Shown: positions 46,304 through 57,776, numbered from the stretch's first letter. The stretch is DNA of 64,000 bases from JAUIIK01 sp041390865 (GCA_041390865.1 JAWKPC010000008.1:1-64000); one strand, 5' to 3'. Numbers and translations are program-made. The notes: a model not told the origin generated them from the letters alone.

Positions 46304-46560
46304 TGGTGCTTGGAGACAAGGGGCGGATTGTCCACATCGCGACGGCCCCGAACGAGACGATCGCGATGATGTGGCGTGACGTATTGCGCGACGAGGGCAT
46401 CGTCGCCGTCGTCAAAGGAGGAGGCGCGGGCTACGGGCTCGGCCACAACCTGCTCAACGAGCAATACATCCTGGTGCGCGAAGATCAGGCCGAAGAAGCC
46501 AAACGCATTCTCGACGAGTTCGAAGACGACGACGTCTTGATTCTCTGGGAAACTAGCTAG
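46303..46560 (+). CDS. DUF2007 family small protein
   Basis: 85 aa. Two beta-alpha-beta units: VHIATAPNETIAMMWRDVLRDEGIVAVVKGGG and NEQYILVREDQAEEAKRILDEF. This is the DUF2007 pattern, a possible ligand- or signal-binding fold; function unknown. Translationally coupled to mutS2 and overlaps the convergent mfd end by 8 bp. Confidence 0.8.
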   Translation: MVLGDKGRIVHIATAPNETIAMMWRDVLRDEGIVAVVKGGGAGYGLGHNLLNEQYILVREDQAEEAKRILDEFEDDDVLILWETS

Positions 46561-49500
46561 CAGCCAGCACCTCTCGCCGCACCGTTTCGACGGCGCGGAG
46601 AATCGCCCGGATCGCCGTCCATCGATCTACATCCAGTTCCGACAGCGTCACCCGTGCCTGGTTCGGCGTAATCCGCACGCCCTGGCCGATTTCGCGCTGG
46701 AGTGAGCGAGCATCCAGCCTTCCGCCGACGACCGGCCTGAAGAAGAGCACGCCATCCCGTTCGACGATGCTCGTTACCCCGAGCTCGGCGGCGGTGTGCC
46801 GCAGTCTGACCAGATCGAAAATACGCTCGGCAGCGTCCGGAAGTGGTCCGAAACGATCGACGAGTTCTGCCCGGAGCGCCCCGAGATCGGTCGAGGTCGA
46901 AGCAGAAGAGATCCGATAGTAGAACGACAAGCGCGTCGATTCGTCCTCGATGTAGTCGTCGGGGATCCTGCCGTCGACGGCGATGTCGATCGTCACGTCC
47001 TCCGGTTCGAGGATCGGCCGTCCGGCACGGAGCTCTTCGACGGCGTGGGCGAGCATTCTCGTATAGAGATCCAGTCCCACTGCTGCGATATGCCCCGACT
47101 GCTCGGCGCCGAGGATATTCCCGGCTCCCCGTATCTCCATGTCTCGCATGGCTATCTGGAATCCGGCTCCAAGCTCGGTCGCCTCCTGAATCGCCGCGAG
47201 TCTCTCACGGGCCTCACCCGACAGCGGCGTGCGCGGCGGGTAGAGCAGGTAGGCGTAGGCGCGGACGTTGCCGCGTCCGACTCGGCCCCGAAGCTGGTAG
47301 AGCTGGGTGAGGCCCAGGGCATGGGCGTTGTCGATGATAATCGTGTTCGCGTTCGGGATATCGACGCCTGATTCAATGATCGTCGTGCAGAGCAGGACGT
47401 CATATTCGTGCTGCATGAACGCGAGGATGACATGCTCGAGTTCGCTCTCGTGCATCTGGCCGTGGCCGATGCCGATGCTGACCTCCGGCACGAGCTTTTC
47501 CAACCATTCCCGGATGCGATAGATGCTTTGAACGCGGTTATGGAGAAAGAACACCTGTCCGCCGCGCGATACTTCCCGGAGGATGGCCTCGCGGACGAGA
47601 GTGTCGTTCCTGGCTGACACAAACGTCCGGATCGGTACTCGTTCCTGGGGCGGCGTGCTGATCAGTGACATATCCCGGATGCCGGTCAGCGCCATATAGA
47701 GCGTCCGGGGAATTGGTGTTGCCGTCATCGTCAGCACGTCGATCGACGCGCGCTGTCTCCGGATGAATTCCTTGTGCCGGACTCCGAAGCGCTGCTCTTC
47801 GTCGACGACGAGCAACCCGAGTTCTTTAAAATGCACATCCTTCTGGACCAGGCGATGCGTTCCAATGACGATGTCGACCTTGCCCTCTTCGAGGTCTTCG
47901 AGGATTTGCCGCTGCTCGGCCTTCGTCCTGAGTCGTGAAAGCATTTCGACCCGGACAGGAAAGGCGGCAAGGCGCTCCCGGAAGGTCTCGAAGTGCTGGA
48001 GGGCGAGGACGGTCGTTGGAACCAGCACGGCAACCTGTTGACCGGAGTTGACCACCTTGAAGGCTGCGCGAAGGGCTACCTCGGTCTTCCCGTAGCCAAC
48101 GTCGCCGCAGATGAGCCGGTCGGTGGGTCGCCCGGATTCGAGATCGTCCCGGACATCATTGATCGCCTGCAGCTGATCGTGGGTTTCCTGGAACGGAAAT
48201 GATTCGGCGAGCTCGATGTCCCAGGTCGTGTCGGCCGGGAACGAGTGGCCGCCGGTGAGTTCGCGCGAGGCGTAGATCTCCAGGAGCTCGGCGGCCATCT
48301 CCTGGACGGCTTTGCGCACCCGGTCCTTGGTCCGGGACCACTCCGCCGACGAGAGCCGGGTGATTCTCGGCGTGCCTGCCGGGGACTCGTACGGCGCGAG
48401 CCTATCCGTCTGGTCGACAGGTACGTAGAGCCGGTCCGCGTCGGCGTAGTCGACCTGGAGGTACTCGCGCTCGACGCCGCTGAGGTCGAGCGTCACCAGG
48501 CCGGTGAAGATCCCGACGCCGTGCTGAACGTGGACGACGTACTGGCCTTCCTTGAAGTCCCGGGCCGGCCGGAAACGTTGCCGTCGCTGCCGTGCGGCCT
48601 GCCGGATCGCCTTCCGGATGCCGAACATCTCGCGGTCGGTGAGCACCAGGGTCAACGCGTCCTGCAGGACGAAGCCCGTATCCAGTCGTGCATGGACGAT
48701 GTCGTAGGTGCCCGGACTCGGCGGCTCGATTACTCGCCCGTCACGCGCTCTGGCGATCCGGGCGAAAAGATCGTGCTCTTCCAGAAGGTCCCGGACCCGC
48801 TCGGCCTGGTCGGTCGCGACGACTACCCGCCAGTGCTGATCGAGCCGGTGCCGGATGTCGGATGCCAGGTTGTCGATGTCGCTCGCATACTGCGGCGGTT
48901 CGACGAACGATTCCCGGGTGCGGACGATCCGGCCGTGGCTGTCGGGATCCGCATTGCCGATGAGCCAGACCCGAAAACGTTGGAACGCATCCCGCAGCTC
49001 GGTCGGAGCAGCGAACGGCCTCGGCAGCCCCTCAGGGATTTCGCCGGCTGCGAGCAGACCGTCATACACCTCTTCTTCCCGGAGTTCGAGCTGCTCCGAT
49101 TCGATCGCGATGGTCTCGGGTTCGACCTGCACGATGATCGAATCTTCTGGCATGTAGTCGAGCAGCGTCGACCGGTTGTTGGCGAATGCCGGCGCGAGAA
49201 GATCGACGGCGTCGGGGACGTCGCCGGCCGTCAGACGCTCCAGGATCTCGATCCACTCGTCTCTGACTTCAGGGCGTAGCGGATCGAGGTCGATCGCGCC
49301 GCCCAGCTGGCGGTCTTCCTGTTCAGATGGAATGTCAAATTCGATTGGCGGAAGGATGCTGACGTGGTCGAGCTTGCCTGTCGATCTCTGGGTTGTCGGA
49401 TCGTATGAGCGGATGCTCTCGACTTCGTCGCCGAAGAGTTCGATCCGCACCCCGTCACTCCGACCAGGCGGAACGATATCGATGATCCCGCCTCGTTGAC

Positions 49501-50020
49501 TGATCGTGCCGGCAAGGTCGGCTAGCGGTTCGCGGCGATAGCCCGCTGTCACAAGCTGACGCACGAAGTTCCGGTCATCCAGGCGGCCTCCGCTATGGAT
49601 CTGGAAGGCGTCAGCGTCGAACGACTCCCTATTCCGGATGTAAGACATTAGTGCCCGCATCGACGTGACCACGATGAGCGGCGTTCCGGATTCCGTCCGT
49701 ATGAGCCGATCCAGGGTACTGATCCGCAGGCTTGAAAGATCGGGGTCATGGGGAAGCTGTTCGTAGGGCAGTGGATCGGGAGATATCCAGCTTAGAGGCT
49801 GAGTGTCTTCCGGGAGCAATTCCGACAGCGCCGCAGCTAGCGCATCCGCGCTATCCTGTCGTGCAGTAACAACGAGCAGCGGTTGCTTTCGTCTTGTCGC
49901 CAGGGCAGCAATGGATACCGCGCGCGCCGAGACGCTGAGCCCGGGCGAGATCTGGACCCGTTCTTCGAACTCAGGGAGCTGTATCGCGTCGTAGAGTGGG
50001 GTCAGGTAGGCGAGTGACAA
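46553..50020 (-). CDS. mfd: Transcription-repair coupling factor
   Basis: 1155 aa. UvrB-like domains 1-2 at the N-terminus, then the RNAP-interaction domain around YVVHVQHGVGIFTGLVTL..YLQVDYADADRLYVPVDQ. The SF2 translocase has LICGDVGYGKTEVALRAAFK and DEEQRFGVRHKE, and a C-terminal TRCF domain follows. Mfd removes stalled RNA polymerase and recruits UvrA. The start is probably TTG 50020 with GGAG 8 nt upstream; no better start lies nearby. Confidence 0.96.
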   Translation of the reverse strand: MSLAYLTPLYDAIQLPEFEERVQISPGLSVSARAVSIAALATRRKQPLLVVTARQDSADALAAALSELLPEDTQPLSWISPDPLPYEQLPHDPDLSSLRISTLDRLIRTESGTPLIVVTSMRALMSYIRNRESFDADAFQIHSGGRLDDRNFVRQLVTAGYRREPLADLAGTISQRGGIIDIVPPGRSDGVRIELFGDEVESIRSYDPTTQRSTGKLDHVSILPPIEFDIPSEQEDRQLGGAIDLDPLRPEVRDEWIEILERLTAGDVPDAVDLLAPAFANNRSTLLDYMPEDSIIVQVEPETIAIESEQLELREEEVYDGLLAAGEIPEGLPRPFAAPTELRDAFQRFRVWLIGNADPDSHGRIVRTRESFVEPPQYASDIDNLASDIRHRLDQHWRVVVATDQAERVRDLLEEHDLFARIARARDGRVIEPPSPGTYDIVHARLDTGFVLQDALTLVLTDREMFGIRKAIRQAARQRRQRFRPARDFKEGQYVVHVQHGVGIFTGLVTLDLSGVEREYLQVDYADADRLYVPVDQTDRLAPYESPAGTPRITRLSSAEWSRTKDRVRKAVQEMAAELLEIYASRELTGGHSFPADTTWDIELAESFPFQETHDQLQAINDVRDDLESGRPTDRLICGDVGYGKTEVALRAAFKVVNSGQQVAVLVPTTVLALQHFETFRERLAAFPVRVEMLSRLRTKAEQRQILEDLEEGKVDIVIGTHRLVQKDVHFKELGLLVVDEEQRFGVRHKEFIRRQRASIDVLTMTATPIPRTLYMALTGIRDMSLISTPPQERVPIRTFVSARNDTLVREAILREVSRGGQVFFLHNRVQSIYRIREWLEKLVPEVSIGIGHGQMHESELEHVILAFMQHEYDVLLCTTIIESGVDIPNANTIIIDNAHALGLTQLYQLRGRVGRGNVRAYAYLLYPPRTPLSGEARERLAAIQEATELGAGFQIAMRDMEIRGAGNILGAEQSGHIAAVGLDLYTRMLAHAVEELRAGRPILEPEDVTIDIAVDGRIPDDYIEDESTRLSFYYRISSASTSTDLGALRAELVDRFGPLPDAAERIFDLVRLRHTAAELGVTSIVERDGVLFFRPVVGGRLDARSLQREIGQGVRITPNQARVTLSELDVDRWTAIRAILRAVETVRREVLAAS

Positions 50021-50117
50021 GCTTCTTACTCCAAGGTCACAGATGCGTGAGCGCGATCGTGCCGGCCGATGCGGCCAATCAGTATAACGAACTCACCCGT
50101 TCGAACCGGGGCTCGGC

Positions 50118-50696
50118 ATGCGGCGCGGACGTCTGATCTCGATTGGCCGCTACCGCCAGCAGTTGACGCCGTATGCGATCAGCATCTCGGTCTGCTGCTT
50201 GATCGCCGTTCTAGTGTTCTTCGGCATCAGGCTGTTCTTGTTTGATGACGACGCGGTCGTGATCGAGGTCGTTCCGGCCACCGGACCGGATCCGGTGCGC
50301 GTCCAGGTCGTCGGTGCGGTCGCCAGCCCGGGCGTCTACGAACTTCCTGCCGACAGCACGACCCGGGATGCCGTTGACGCAGCCGGCGGTCCGACTGGCG
50401 GGATCAAGCTCGAGGAGCAGGCTGCCGTCGCCTCCGTTCAGGACGGTCAGCTTGTTGTCGTACCTGCGGATGAACATTCTGGTTCCCCGACAGGCGGCCC
50501 GATAGACATCAACACGGCGACGGCAGCCGAGCTGGAGTCGTTGCCTGGTATCGGTCCGGTTATTGCCGGGAGAGTCGTTCAGTATCGGGAGCTGAACGGT
50601 CCGTTTGCCTCAGTCGACGAGCTCGCCGCCGTCTCCGGCATTTCCGAGCGGATGGTGGACGAAATGCGTTCGCAAATATTCGTTGCGTCCGAGTAG
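50118..50696 (+). CDS. comEA: Competence protein ComEA (DNA receptor)
   Basis: 192 aa. An N-terminal membrane helix (AISISVCCLIAVLVFFGIRLFLF), an SLBB domain (VQVVGAVASPGVYELPADSTTRDAVDAAGG) and a C-terminal helix-hairpin-helix pair (IDINTATAAELESLPGIGPVIAGRVVQYR..VDELAAVSGIS). It binds incoming double-stranded DNA outside the membrane. comEC follows with no gap. Confidence 0.93.
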   Translation: MRRGRLISIGRYRQQLTPYAISISVCCLIAVLVFFGIRLFLFDDDAVVIEVVPATGPDPVRVQVVGAVASPGVYELPADSTTRDAVDAAGGPTGGIKLEEQAAVASVQDGQLVVVPADEHSGSPTGGPIDINTATAAELESLPGIGPVIAGRVVQYRELNGPFASVDELAAVSGISERMVDEMRSQIFVASE

Positions 50697-52157
50697 ATGG
50701 GCTTCGTTTTCGGCGCAACCATCATGGTCGGGGCTGCCGGTGCGTTCACCGGGAGCGCCGGCGAAACGCTGGTGCTTGCCGGTTGTCTCGCTTTCCTCTC
50801 CGTGATGTTTGCAAGAGAGCGACACCGCTTCGTCGCCGTAGCTCTGGCCGGATTACTGCTGGGGTACGGCGTGACCGCGTATCGAGTTGACCGTGTCCGG
50901 TCCGTCGATCACCCTACTCCATTTCCGAGCGAGTTTGCAGGCACCGTCGCGTCGGATCCACGGTTGGGTTCAGTGAACCACAGCGCACGGGTCGCCTGGA
51001 GGTTCGAGGACGGCCAGTCGGCCGAGTCGCTCGTGCTCTATCCGGGAACGAGCGATGCCGGAAGAGGAGACACCGTCTTCGTAGTCGGTACCTGGTCGAC
51101 CACGGTGGAAAACCTGCTGTTCGCTGACAAAGTCGAAGTCGTCGAAGAGGCTGGGCCGGTCGAACGCCTTCGCAGGAGCATTCGGGCCAGCGCGACGACG
51201 CGGGTTCTCGAGCGCGTGCCGGGCTCGAACGGCAGCCTTGCCCTTGGGCTGATCATCGGTGATGACAGCGGGTTGACCGCTCAGGAGCGAGCGGATCTGA
51301 GAGCCAGTGGCCTTTCCCACATCACTGCCGTGAGCGGCTCGAATGTCGCGATGGTGATCGCCGCCGTCGCCTTGATGCTCCAGGCGTTGGGCCGCCGCGG
51401 CCGCTACTGGCTGGCGGCTCAGGCCTCCGGCATCGTGTTCTATGTCTGGATCATCGGCGCCGACCCGCCCATCCTTCGGGCCGCGATCATGGGAAGTCTG
51501 GTGCTGGTGGCGGGAGCCATCGGGCGACCGACGCACCTCTTCACCCTGCTTTTTCTGGCGGGTGGAGCGATGTGCCTGCTGGATCCGGATGTGTTGCTTT
51601 CTCTCTCGTTCCAGCTCAGTTTCCTGTCGATGATCGGGCTCGCCATAGCTGGCGATTACATTTCCCGGACGACGGGCTATCGACGAAAGATCATCGCAGC
51701 GGTTCTATCACCTGCTGGCGCAGCGATCGCGACCGCTCCTCTTCTGGCAGCTCGCTTCGGTACCTTCAATCCCGGTACGCTCCCCGCCAACGTGATCGTT
51801 GCGCCGATCGTTACGCCCGCCACCGGGCTGGCGGCGCTCGCGGCGGTGATACCGGATGGATTCTTCACCGGATATCTCATCGGGTTCGTCCTGTGGATGC
51901 TGACCGGTGTCGTTCTCTCGGTGTCGGCGCTGATATCGAGCCTGCCTTATGCGACCTGGACGTTTTCGGAATTGACCAATGCTCAGACGCTGGCCTGCTA
52001 CCTGGCGCTCGGCGCAGTGATGCTGCCGTTCATCCCGGAGGCGCGCCTCTTGGTGTTCCGGCTGCGCGTCCGGGCCCACGACGCGCCGGGTTTGGCGGCC
52101 GCATCGGTGATGACCTGTGTCGTCATGCTCGGAGCGCTTTCGTTCATCATTGATTGA
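50697..52157 (+). CDS. comEC: Competence channel protein ComEC, form without MBL domain
   Basis: 486 aa. An N-terminal hydrophobic pair and an OB-like segment (FAGTVASDPRLGSVNHSARVAW..) are followed by the competence domain (LALGLIIGDDSGLTAQERADLRASGLSHITAVSGSNVAMVI) and about eight membrane helices. Many ComEC proteins add a C-terminal MBL domain; none is present. It forms the channel for DNA uptake. Confidence 0.92.
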   Translation: MGFVFGATIMVGAAGAFTGSAGETLVLAGCLAFLSVMFARERHRFVAVALAGLLLGYGVTAYRVDRVRSVDHPTPFPSEFAGTVASDPRLGSVNHSARVAWRFEDGQSAESLVLYPGTSDAGRGDTVFVVGTWSTTVENLLFADKVEVVEEAGPVERLRRSIRASATTRVLERVPGSNGSLALGLIIGDDSGLTAQERADLRASGLSHITAVSGSNVAMVIAAVALMLQALGRRGRYWLAAQASGIVFYVWIIGADPPILRAAIMGSLVLVAGAIGRPTHLFTLLFLAGGAMCLLDPDVLLSLSFQLSFLSMIGLAIAGDYISRTTGYRRKIIAAVLSPAGAAIATAPLLAARFGTFNPGTLPANVIVAPIVTPATGLAALAAVIPDGFFTGYLIGFVLWMLTGVVLSVSALISSLPYATWTFSELTNAQTLACYLALGAVMLPFIPEARLLVFRLRVRAHDAPGLAAASVMTCVVMLGALSFIID

Positions 52158-52182
52158 CAATGGTGGACCCCTGCCGTAGGCT
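52154..52182 (+). promoter_or_regulatory. tRNA-Glu promoter
   Basis: -35 TTGACA (52154-52159), a 17-bp spacer and -10 TAGGCT (52177-52182) lie 20 bp before the tRNA 5' end. The -35 overlaps the comEC stop codon. Confidence 0.5.
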
Positions 52183-52201
52183 TTCCGATGGTGCTCGTTC
52201 C

Positions 52202-52275
52202 GCCCCCATGGTCTAGCGGCCGAGGACGCCACCCTTTCAAGGTGGAGATCGCGGGTTCGAATCCCGCTGGGGGTA
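52202..52275 (+). tRNA. tRNA-Glu (anticodon TTC)
   Basis: A full cloverleaf of 74 nt. Acceptor GCCCCCA pairs with TGGGGGT (one G-U), followed by discriminator A. The anticodon stem CCACC/GGTGG encloses loop CTTTCAA, and the T-arm is GCGGGTTCGAATCCCGC. CCA is not encoded. TTC reads GAA and GAG. Confidence 0.95.
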
Positions 52276-52345
52276 CAGACATCACAATACAGATTCAGAT
52301 CCACGAATTCGGGCAGTTGCCATTTCTGTGGTCGCTGGCTGAGGG

Positions 52346-52630
52346 CTATACGTTACCGACTGCTCCGCGGTTCGCCAGATAGGCGACAAGCCCATCAAGT
52401 GTCGTGATGTCACCGTAATCCGTCTCCGGAACGTCCACCCCCAGGCGCTCGTCGATTCCGATCATCAGGTTCAGGAAATCGATCGAGTCGATATCGAACT
52501 CGTACCGCATATCCGCCGTCGGGTCGATATCGTCCAGGTCCAGCCCGGGCACGACCTCGTCGAGGATCTGCACGACGGCCCGGGTCAATTCCGGGTAGCG
52601 ATCCGCTGCTCCAGTAGTCTTGATGGTCAT
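52346..52630 (-). CDS. Acyl carrier protein of the dehydrogenase operon
   Basis: 94 aa, acidic, four-helix carrier fold. Phosphopantetheine attachment Ser49 in EFDIDSIDFLNLMIG. It is the last gene of a five-gene operon and overlaps the E2 gene by 4 bp, so it is made in a fixed ratio with E2. It is not placed with fatty-acid synthesis genes. Inference: it accepts the acyl group made by the E1/E2 proteins. Confidence 0.85.
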   Translation of the reverse strand: MTIKTTGAADRYPELTRAVVQILDEVVPGLDLDDIDPTADMRYEFDIDSIDFLNLMIGIDERLGVDVPETDYGDITTLDGLVAYLANRGAVGNV

Positions 52631-53784
52631 AGTTTTTCCGGCTCCTGTAAAAGTCGGTCGATCTCGGCCAGGAACTGTGCACCGCGATGCCCGACGCTTG
52701 CCCGGTGGTCAGCCGAGAGCGATGCGAAGACAGTGGGACGGACGAAGATGCCCCCATTCTCGACGCGAGGGCGGTCGACGAGCGCACCGAAACCGACTAG
52801 GGCAACCTGGGGCGGGTAGATAACGCCAAAAACCTGCTCGATGCTCTGTTCGCCGAGATTCGTGACGGTAATCGTCGCGTCCGAGACCTCGGAGCTGCGT
52901 AGTCTGCCGGACCGCGCTCTACCGACAAGATCGCGTAACGATCCCATGATCCCCTCGACGCTCGATCTATCGGTATCGTGAATGGCCGGTGCCACCAGTC
53001 CTCCGCCACGCAGCGCGATCGCTACGCCGACGTGGATATTGTCGCTTGGTTGGAAATTCCCGCCGGTCCAGAATCCGTTCATTTCCGGAACCTGTTTCAC
53101 AGCCAGCGCCACCGCTTTGAGCAGCAGGGCCGCGTAAACCAGCCGGTCTGCGACGGACCGGCTGGTGTTTTCCCGCTCCAGCCAGGTCATCACCGAATTC
53201 ATGTCGATTTCGTGGCCCAGGTAGTAGTGGGGGATCTCTCGTTTGGAACGAGCCATCGCGGCGGCAATCGCTTCACTCATGGCCGCCGACGAGTCCGTTC
53301 GTTTCTGATCCACCGGTGCCTTGATCGCTTTGATGGCGAGTTCGACGTCGGCTAGCGTAATCGCCGCGTCCGGCCCGCTGCCATGAATATCGCGTAGATT
53401 CACGTTCTCCCGCAGCGCCAGCCTCCGGGCTGCCGGCGAGATCCTCAACCGCTGCTCTCCAAATCGACGATGAGGCGAGGAAGCTGGGGCAGCTTTCGGC
53501 GTAGCTGCCGGCTCTGCGGCGGCGACCTGCGGCGTTGCGACTTCTGTATGCGCTCCGTTGACGATTGCCAGGGGCGTTCCGACAGGAACTTCCTCACCTT
53601 CCTCGACGAGGATCTCCGTAATCGTTCCGCTTTCGAAAATCTCGACGTCAATTGCGCCCTTCTGCGTTTCGACGACGGCGACCAGGTCGCCGCGGTTCAC
53701 CTGTGCACCCGGTTGGACGAGCCACTCGACGAGGGTGCCCGATTCCATGTCGGCGCCGAGCGACGGCATTCTGAACTCAGCCAT
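52627..53784 (-). CDS. Dihydrolipoamide acyltransferase (E2)-like protein with lost active-site Asp
   Basis: 385 aa. A lipoyl domain with Lys42 in ETQKGAIDVE, an Ala/Pro linker, and a peripheral-subunit-binding domain (ISPAARRLALRENVNLRDIHGSGPDAAITLADVE). The catalytic domain follows, with a family-typical SMxDVxNP-like region missing its usual form. The catalytic motif DHRxxDG reads DHRASVG: His360 is kept but the Asp is Val364 (GTC for GAC). It overlaps E1beta by 8 bp and the ACP gene by 4 bp. No E3 gene is in the cluster. Confidence 0.88.
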   Translation of the reverse strand: MAEFRMPSLGADMESGTLVEWLVQPGAQVNRGDLVAVVETQKGAIDVEIFESGTITEILVEEGEEVPVGTPLAIVNGAHTEVATPQVAAAEPAATPKAAPASSPHRRFGEQRLRISPAARRLALRENVNLRDIHGSGPDAAITLADVELAIKAIKAPVDQKRTDSSAAMSEAIAAAMARSKREIPHYYLGHEIDMNSVMTWLERENTSRSVADRLVYAALLLKAVALAVKQVPEMNGFWTGGNFQPSDNIHVGVAIALRGGGLVAPAIHDTDRSSVEGIMGSLRDLVGRARSGRLRSSEVSDATITVTNLGEQSIEQVFGVIYPPQVALVGFGALVDRPRVENGGIFVRPTVFASLSADHRASVGHRGAQFLAEIDRLLQEPEKL

Positions 53785-54775
53785 TGACGTTCAATACCTT
53801 TCGACTCGCTGCGACGATCTTGCGGACGCTCGGAAGTGCGGCATCCTCGAGGTGCTTTGGATAGGGGACTGGAACTTCGACGCTGCAGACACGCTCGACC
53901 GGCGCATCCAGCTCGTAGAAAGCCTGCTCCATGATCCGGGCGGAGATTTCGGCGGAAATGCTGCCGGTCCGCCAGCCTTCGTCCACAATGACAGCGTGGT
54001 GGGTTCGTGCCACGGATTCGATGACGGTTGCATCGTCGAGAGGCCGCAGGCTTCGGAGGTCGATCACCTCGGCATCGATCCCGGCATCGGCCAGTTCATC
54101 GGCAGCTTCAAGCGTTTTCGCCAGAGAGCTACCATAAGTGATCAGACTAAGGTCCGCGCCTGACCTCCGGATTCGGGCGCTCTCGATGTCAACCGGGCCG
54201 GCGTTGCCGTCGAGCTCCCCGGTAACAGGATAGAGAACCGTCGGCTCGAAGATGAGTACGGGATTCGGGTCCTCCAGGGCGGTCCAGAGCATGCCGCGCG
54301 CATCCTCGAAGGTAGCAGGTACGACGACCTTGATTCCGGGAATGTGGCCGTACCAGCCTTCGAGGCTGTGGGAGTGCTGGGCCGCGAGCTGGCGGCCTCC
54401 GCCGGTCGACATCCGGATGACCAGCGGCACGTTGAATTGGCCGCCCGACATATGCAGGATCGTGGCGGCATTGTTGACGATCTGGTCGAGCGCGAGCAGG
54501 CTGAAATTGACCGTCATGATCTCGACGATCGGTCGCATGCCGCGCATTGCCGCGCCGATTCCCGCGCCGACGAATGCCGACTCCGACAACGGCGTATCGC
54601 GAATTCGCTCCGGACCGAACTCGTCGAGCAATCCCATGCTGACGGCGAAACACCCGCCGTATCGGCCGACATCTTCGCCCATGAGAAAGACTCGCTTATC
54701 CCGCTGGAGAGCATCGCGAATTCCCTCGCGAACAGCTTCCCGGTATGTCAGCTGCCGTGTTGCTGTAGCCGTCAT
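53777..54775 (-). CDS. 2-oxoacid dehydrogenase E1 beta subunit
   Basis: 332 aa. TPP-enzyme pyrimidine-domain features: YREAVREGIRDALQRDKRVFLMGEDVGRYGG (Glu of MGEDV activates TPP), PLSESAFVGAGIGAAMRGMRPIVEIM, and the C-terminal EVIDLRSLRPLDDATVIESV. Forms an alpha2beta2 E1 with the next upstream gene, decarboxylating a 2-oxoacid such as pyruvate. Coupled by ATGA overlap. Confidence 0.93.
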   Translation of the reverse strand: MTATATRQLTYREAVREGIRDALQRDKRVFLMGEDVGRYGGCFAVSMGLLDEFGPERIRDTPLSESAFVGAGIGAAMRGMRPIVEIMTVNFSLLALDQIVNNAATILHMSGGQFNVPLVIRMSTGGGRQLAAQHSHSLEGWYGHIPGIKVVVPATFEDARGMLWTALEDPNPVLIFEPTVLYPVTGELDGNAGPVDIESARIRRSGADLSLITYGSSLAKTLEAADELADAGIDAEVIDLRSLRPLDDATVIESVARTHHAVIVDEGWRTGSISAEISARIMEQAFYELDAPVERVCSVEVPVPYPKHLEDAALPSVRKIVAASRKVLNVNG

Positions 54776-55767
54776 GATGCGGCTCCTTCCGCATAGACGT
54801 GGCGTTCGAGTGTTTCGACTGGTTCCCAGGCGGATTCTTCGGCGAACTGCACTGCCCGGTCGATTTCTGCGGCGATCTGCTCCTCGATCTGCTGGAGCCG
54901 ATCATCGGATAGCTCGTCATCCGCCCTCATGGTGGATATCAGAGAATCAAGCGGATCATGCTCCGAGCGCCATTCCTCGACCTCGCGACGGTCGCGATAG
55001 AGCTCCGGGTCATACATCGAATGAGCGCGGAAGCGGTAGGTCTGAAGCTCGAGGAAGTACGGTCCACGACCTGACCGGGCGTGCTCGATGGCGCATGCCG
55101 CAGCTCCGGATATTGCCGAGACATCCATGCCGTCGACCGCTTCGGCTTCGATGGAATAACTTCGTGCCTTCGTTACGAGGTCAGTCTGGGCTTCGGAACG
55201 TTCGAGAGCGGTGCCCATGGCATAGAGATTGTTCTCGCAGAAGAAGACGATCGGGAGTTTCCAGAGACTGGCGAGATTTGCCGACTCGTGGAATTCGCCC
55301 TCCGCGACAGCGCCCTCGCCGAAGAAGCAAGCCGTCACGGCAGGCTCGCCGCGTAGCTTGTCTGCCAATGCGATCCCGACGGCCAGCGGCAGGCCGCCGC
55401 CAACGATGGCGTTGCCGCCGTAAAAATTCGTATCGGCGTCGAAGATGTGCATCGACCCGCCGCGGCCGCCGCTGACTCCGGTGGCTTTGCCGTACATCTC
55501 GGCCATCAGCCGGTCCATCGGGATACCGCGAGCCAATGCGTGGCCGTGTTCGCGATAGGTTGCGACGATAGCGTCGACGGGGCTTAAGTGCTGCATGATC
55601 CCCGCAGCGATGGCTTCCTCACCGATGTACAGATGCAAAAATCCACGGATCTTCGAGCCGCTATAGAGTTCCGCGCACTTTTCTTCGAAGCGCCGTATGC
55701 GGAGCATCTGACGCAGGAGTTCGACGCGGTCGGTCTTCGAAGTGCTTCGAGTATCGCTGACTGTCAT
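54772..55767 (-). CDS. 2-oxoacid dehydrogenase E1 alpha subunit
   Basis: 331 aa. The TPP-binding motif GEGAVAEGEFHESANLASLWKLPIVFFCENNLYAMG has Glu for the more usual Asp in GDG. GRGGSMHIFD and RFRAHSMYDP are also seen. AcoA/PdhA-like. It begins 2 bp after the acsA stop. The substrate (pyruvate, acetoin or branched 2-oxoacid) cannot be fixed from sequence. Confidence 0.93.
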   Translation of the reverse strand: MTVSDTRSTSKTDRVELLRQMLRIRRFEEKCAELYSGSKIRGFLHLYIGEEAIAAGIMQHLSPVDAIVATYREHGHALARGIPMDRLMAEMYGKATGVSGGRGGSMHIFDADTNFYGGNAIVGGGLPLAVGIALADKLRGEPAVTACFFGEGAVAEGEFHESANLASLWKLPIVFFCENNLYAMGTALERSEAQTDLVTKARSYSIEAEAVDGMDVSAISGAAACAIEHARSGRGPYFLELQTYRFRAHSMYDPELYRDRREVEEWRSEHDPLDSLISTMRADDELSDDRLQQIEEQIAAEIDRAVQFAEESAWEPVETLERHVYAEGAAS

Positions 55768-55769
55768 GG

Positions 55770-57530
<1,761 letters not shown>

Positions 57531-57776
57531 GGTGTCCCCCTTCCCTGATTCGGGCTGGAGCAGCCTTTGGCGCGCCACACTGGACACGCAATATTCGGCC
57601 TGACGCCATCAGGTTAGGCGCGAGAGCGTGTAAACGTCGCAACATGTAGAAACGATGAGTAACAAAACAGCAACAGTCGGCGGTGCATCGGCGCCTCTCG
57701 ACGCAGATGATTGCTAGTGTCCGAGCAGCCTGGAATACAGGACTGAGGGCTTGACGGGATGGACAGGCGTCTGGTT
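57531..57776. other. Intergenic stretch upstream of acsA
   Basis: About 245 bp between the acsA start and the end of the regulator gene, both minus strand. It should hold the acsA operon promoter, but I see no clear -35/-10 pair. A TGT-N9-ACA partial dyad lies near 57630-57645. No ORF with an RBS. Confidence 0.4.

Noticed and set aside
48245..49279. 344-codon frame antisense to mfd
   Set aside because: Shadow of the GC-rich mfd reading frame, no RBS or motif.
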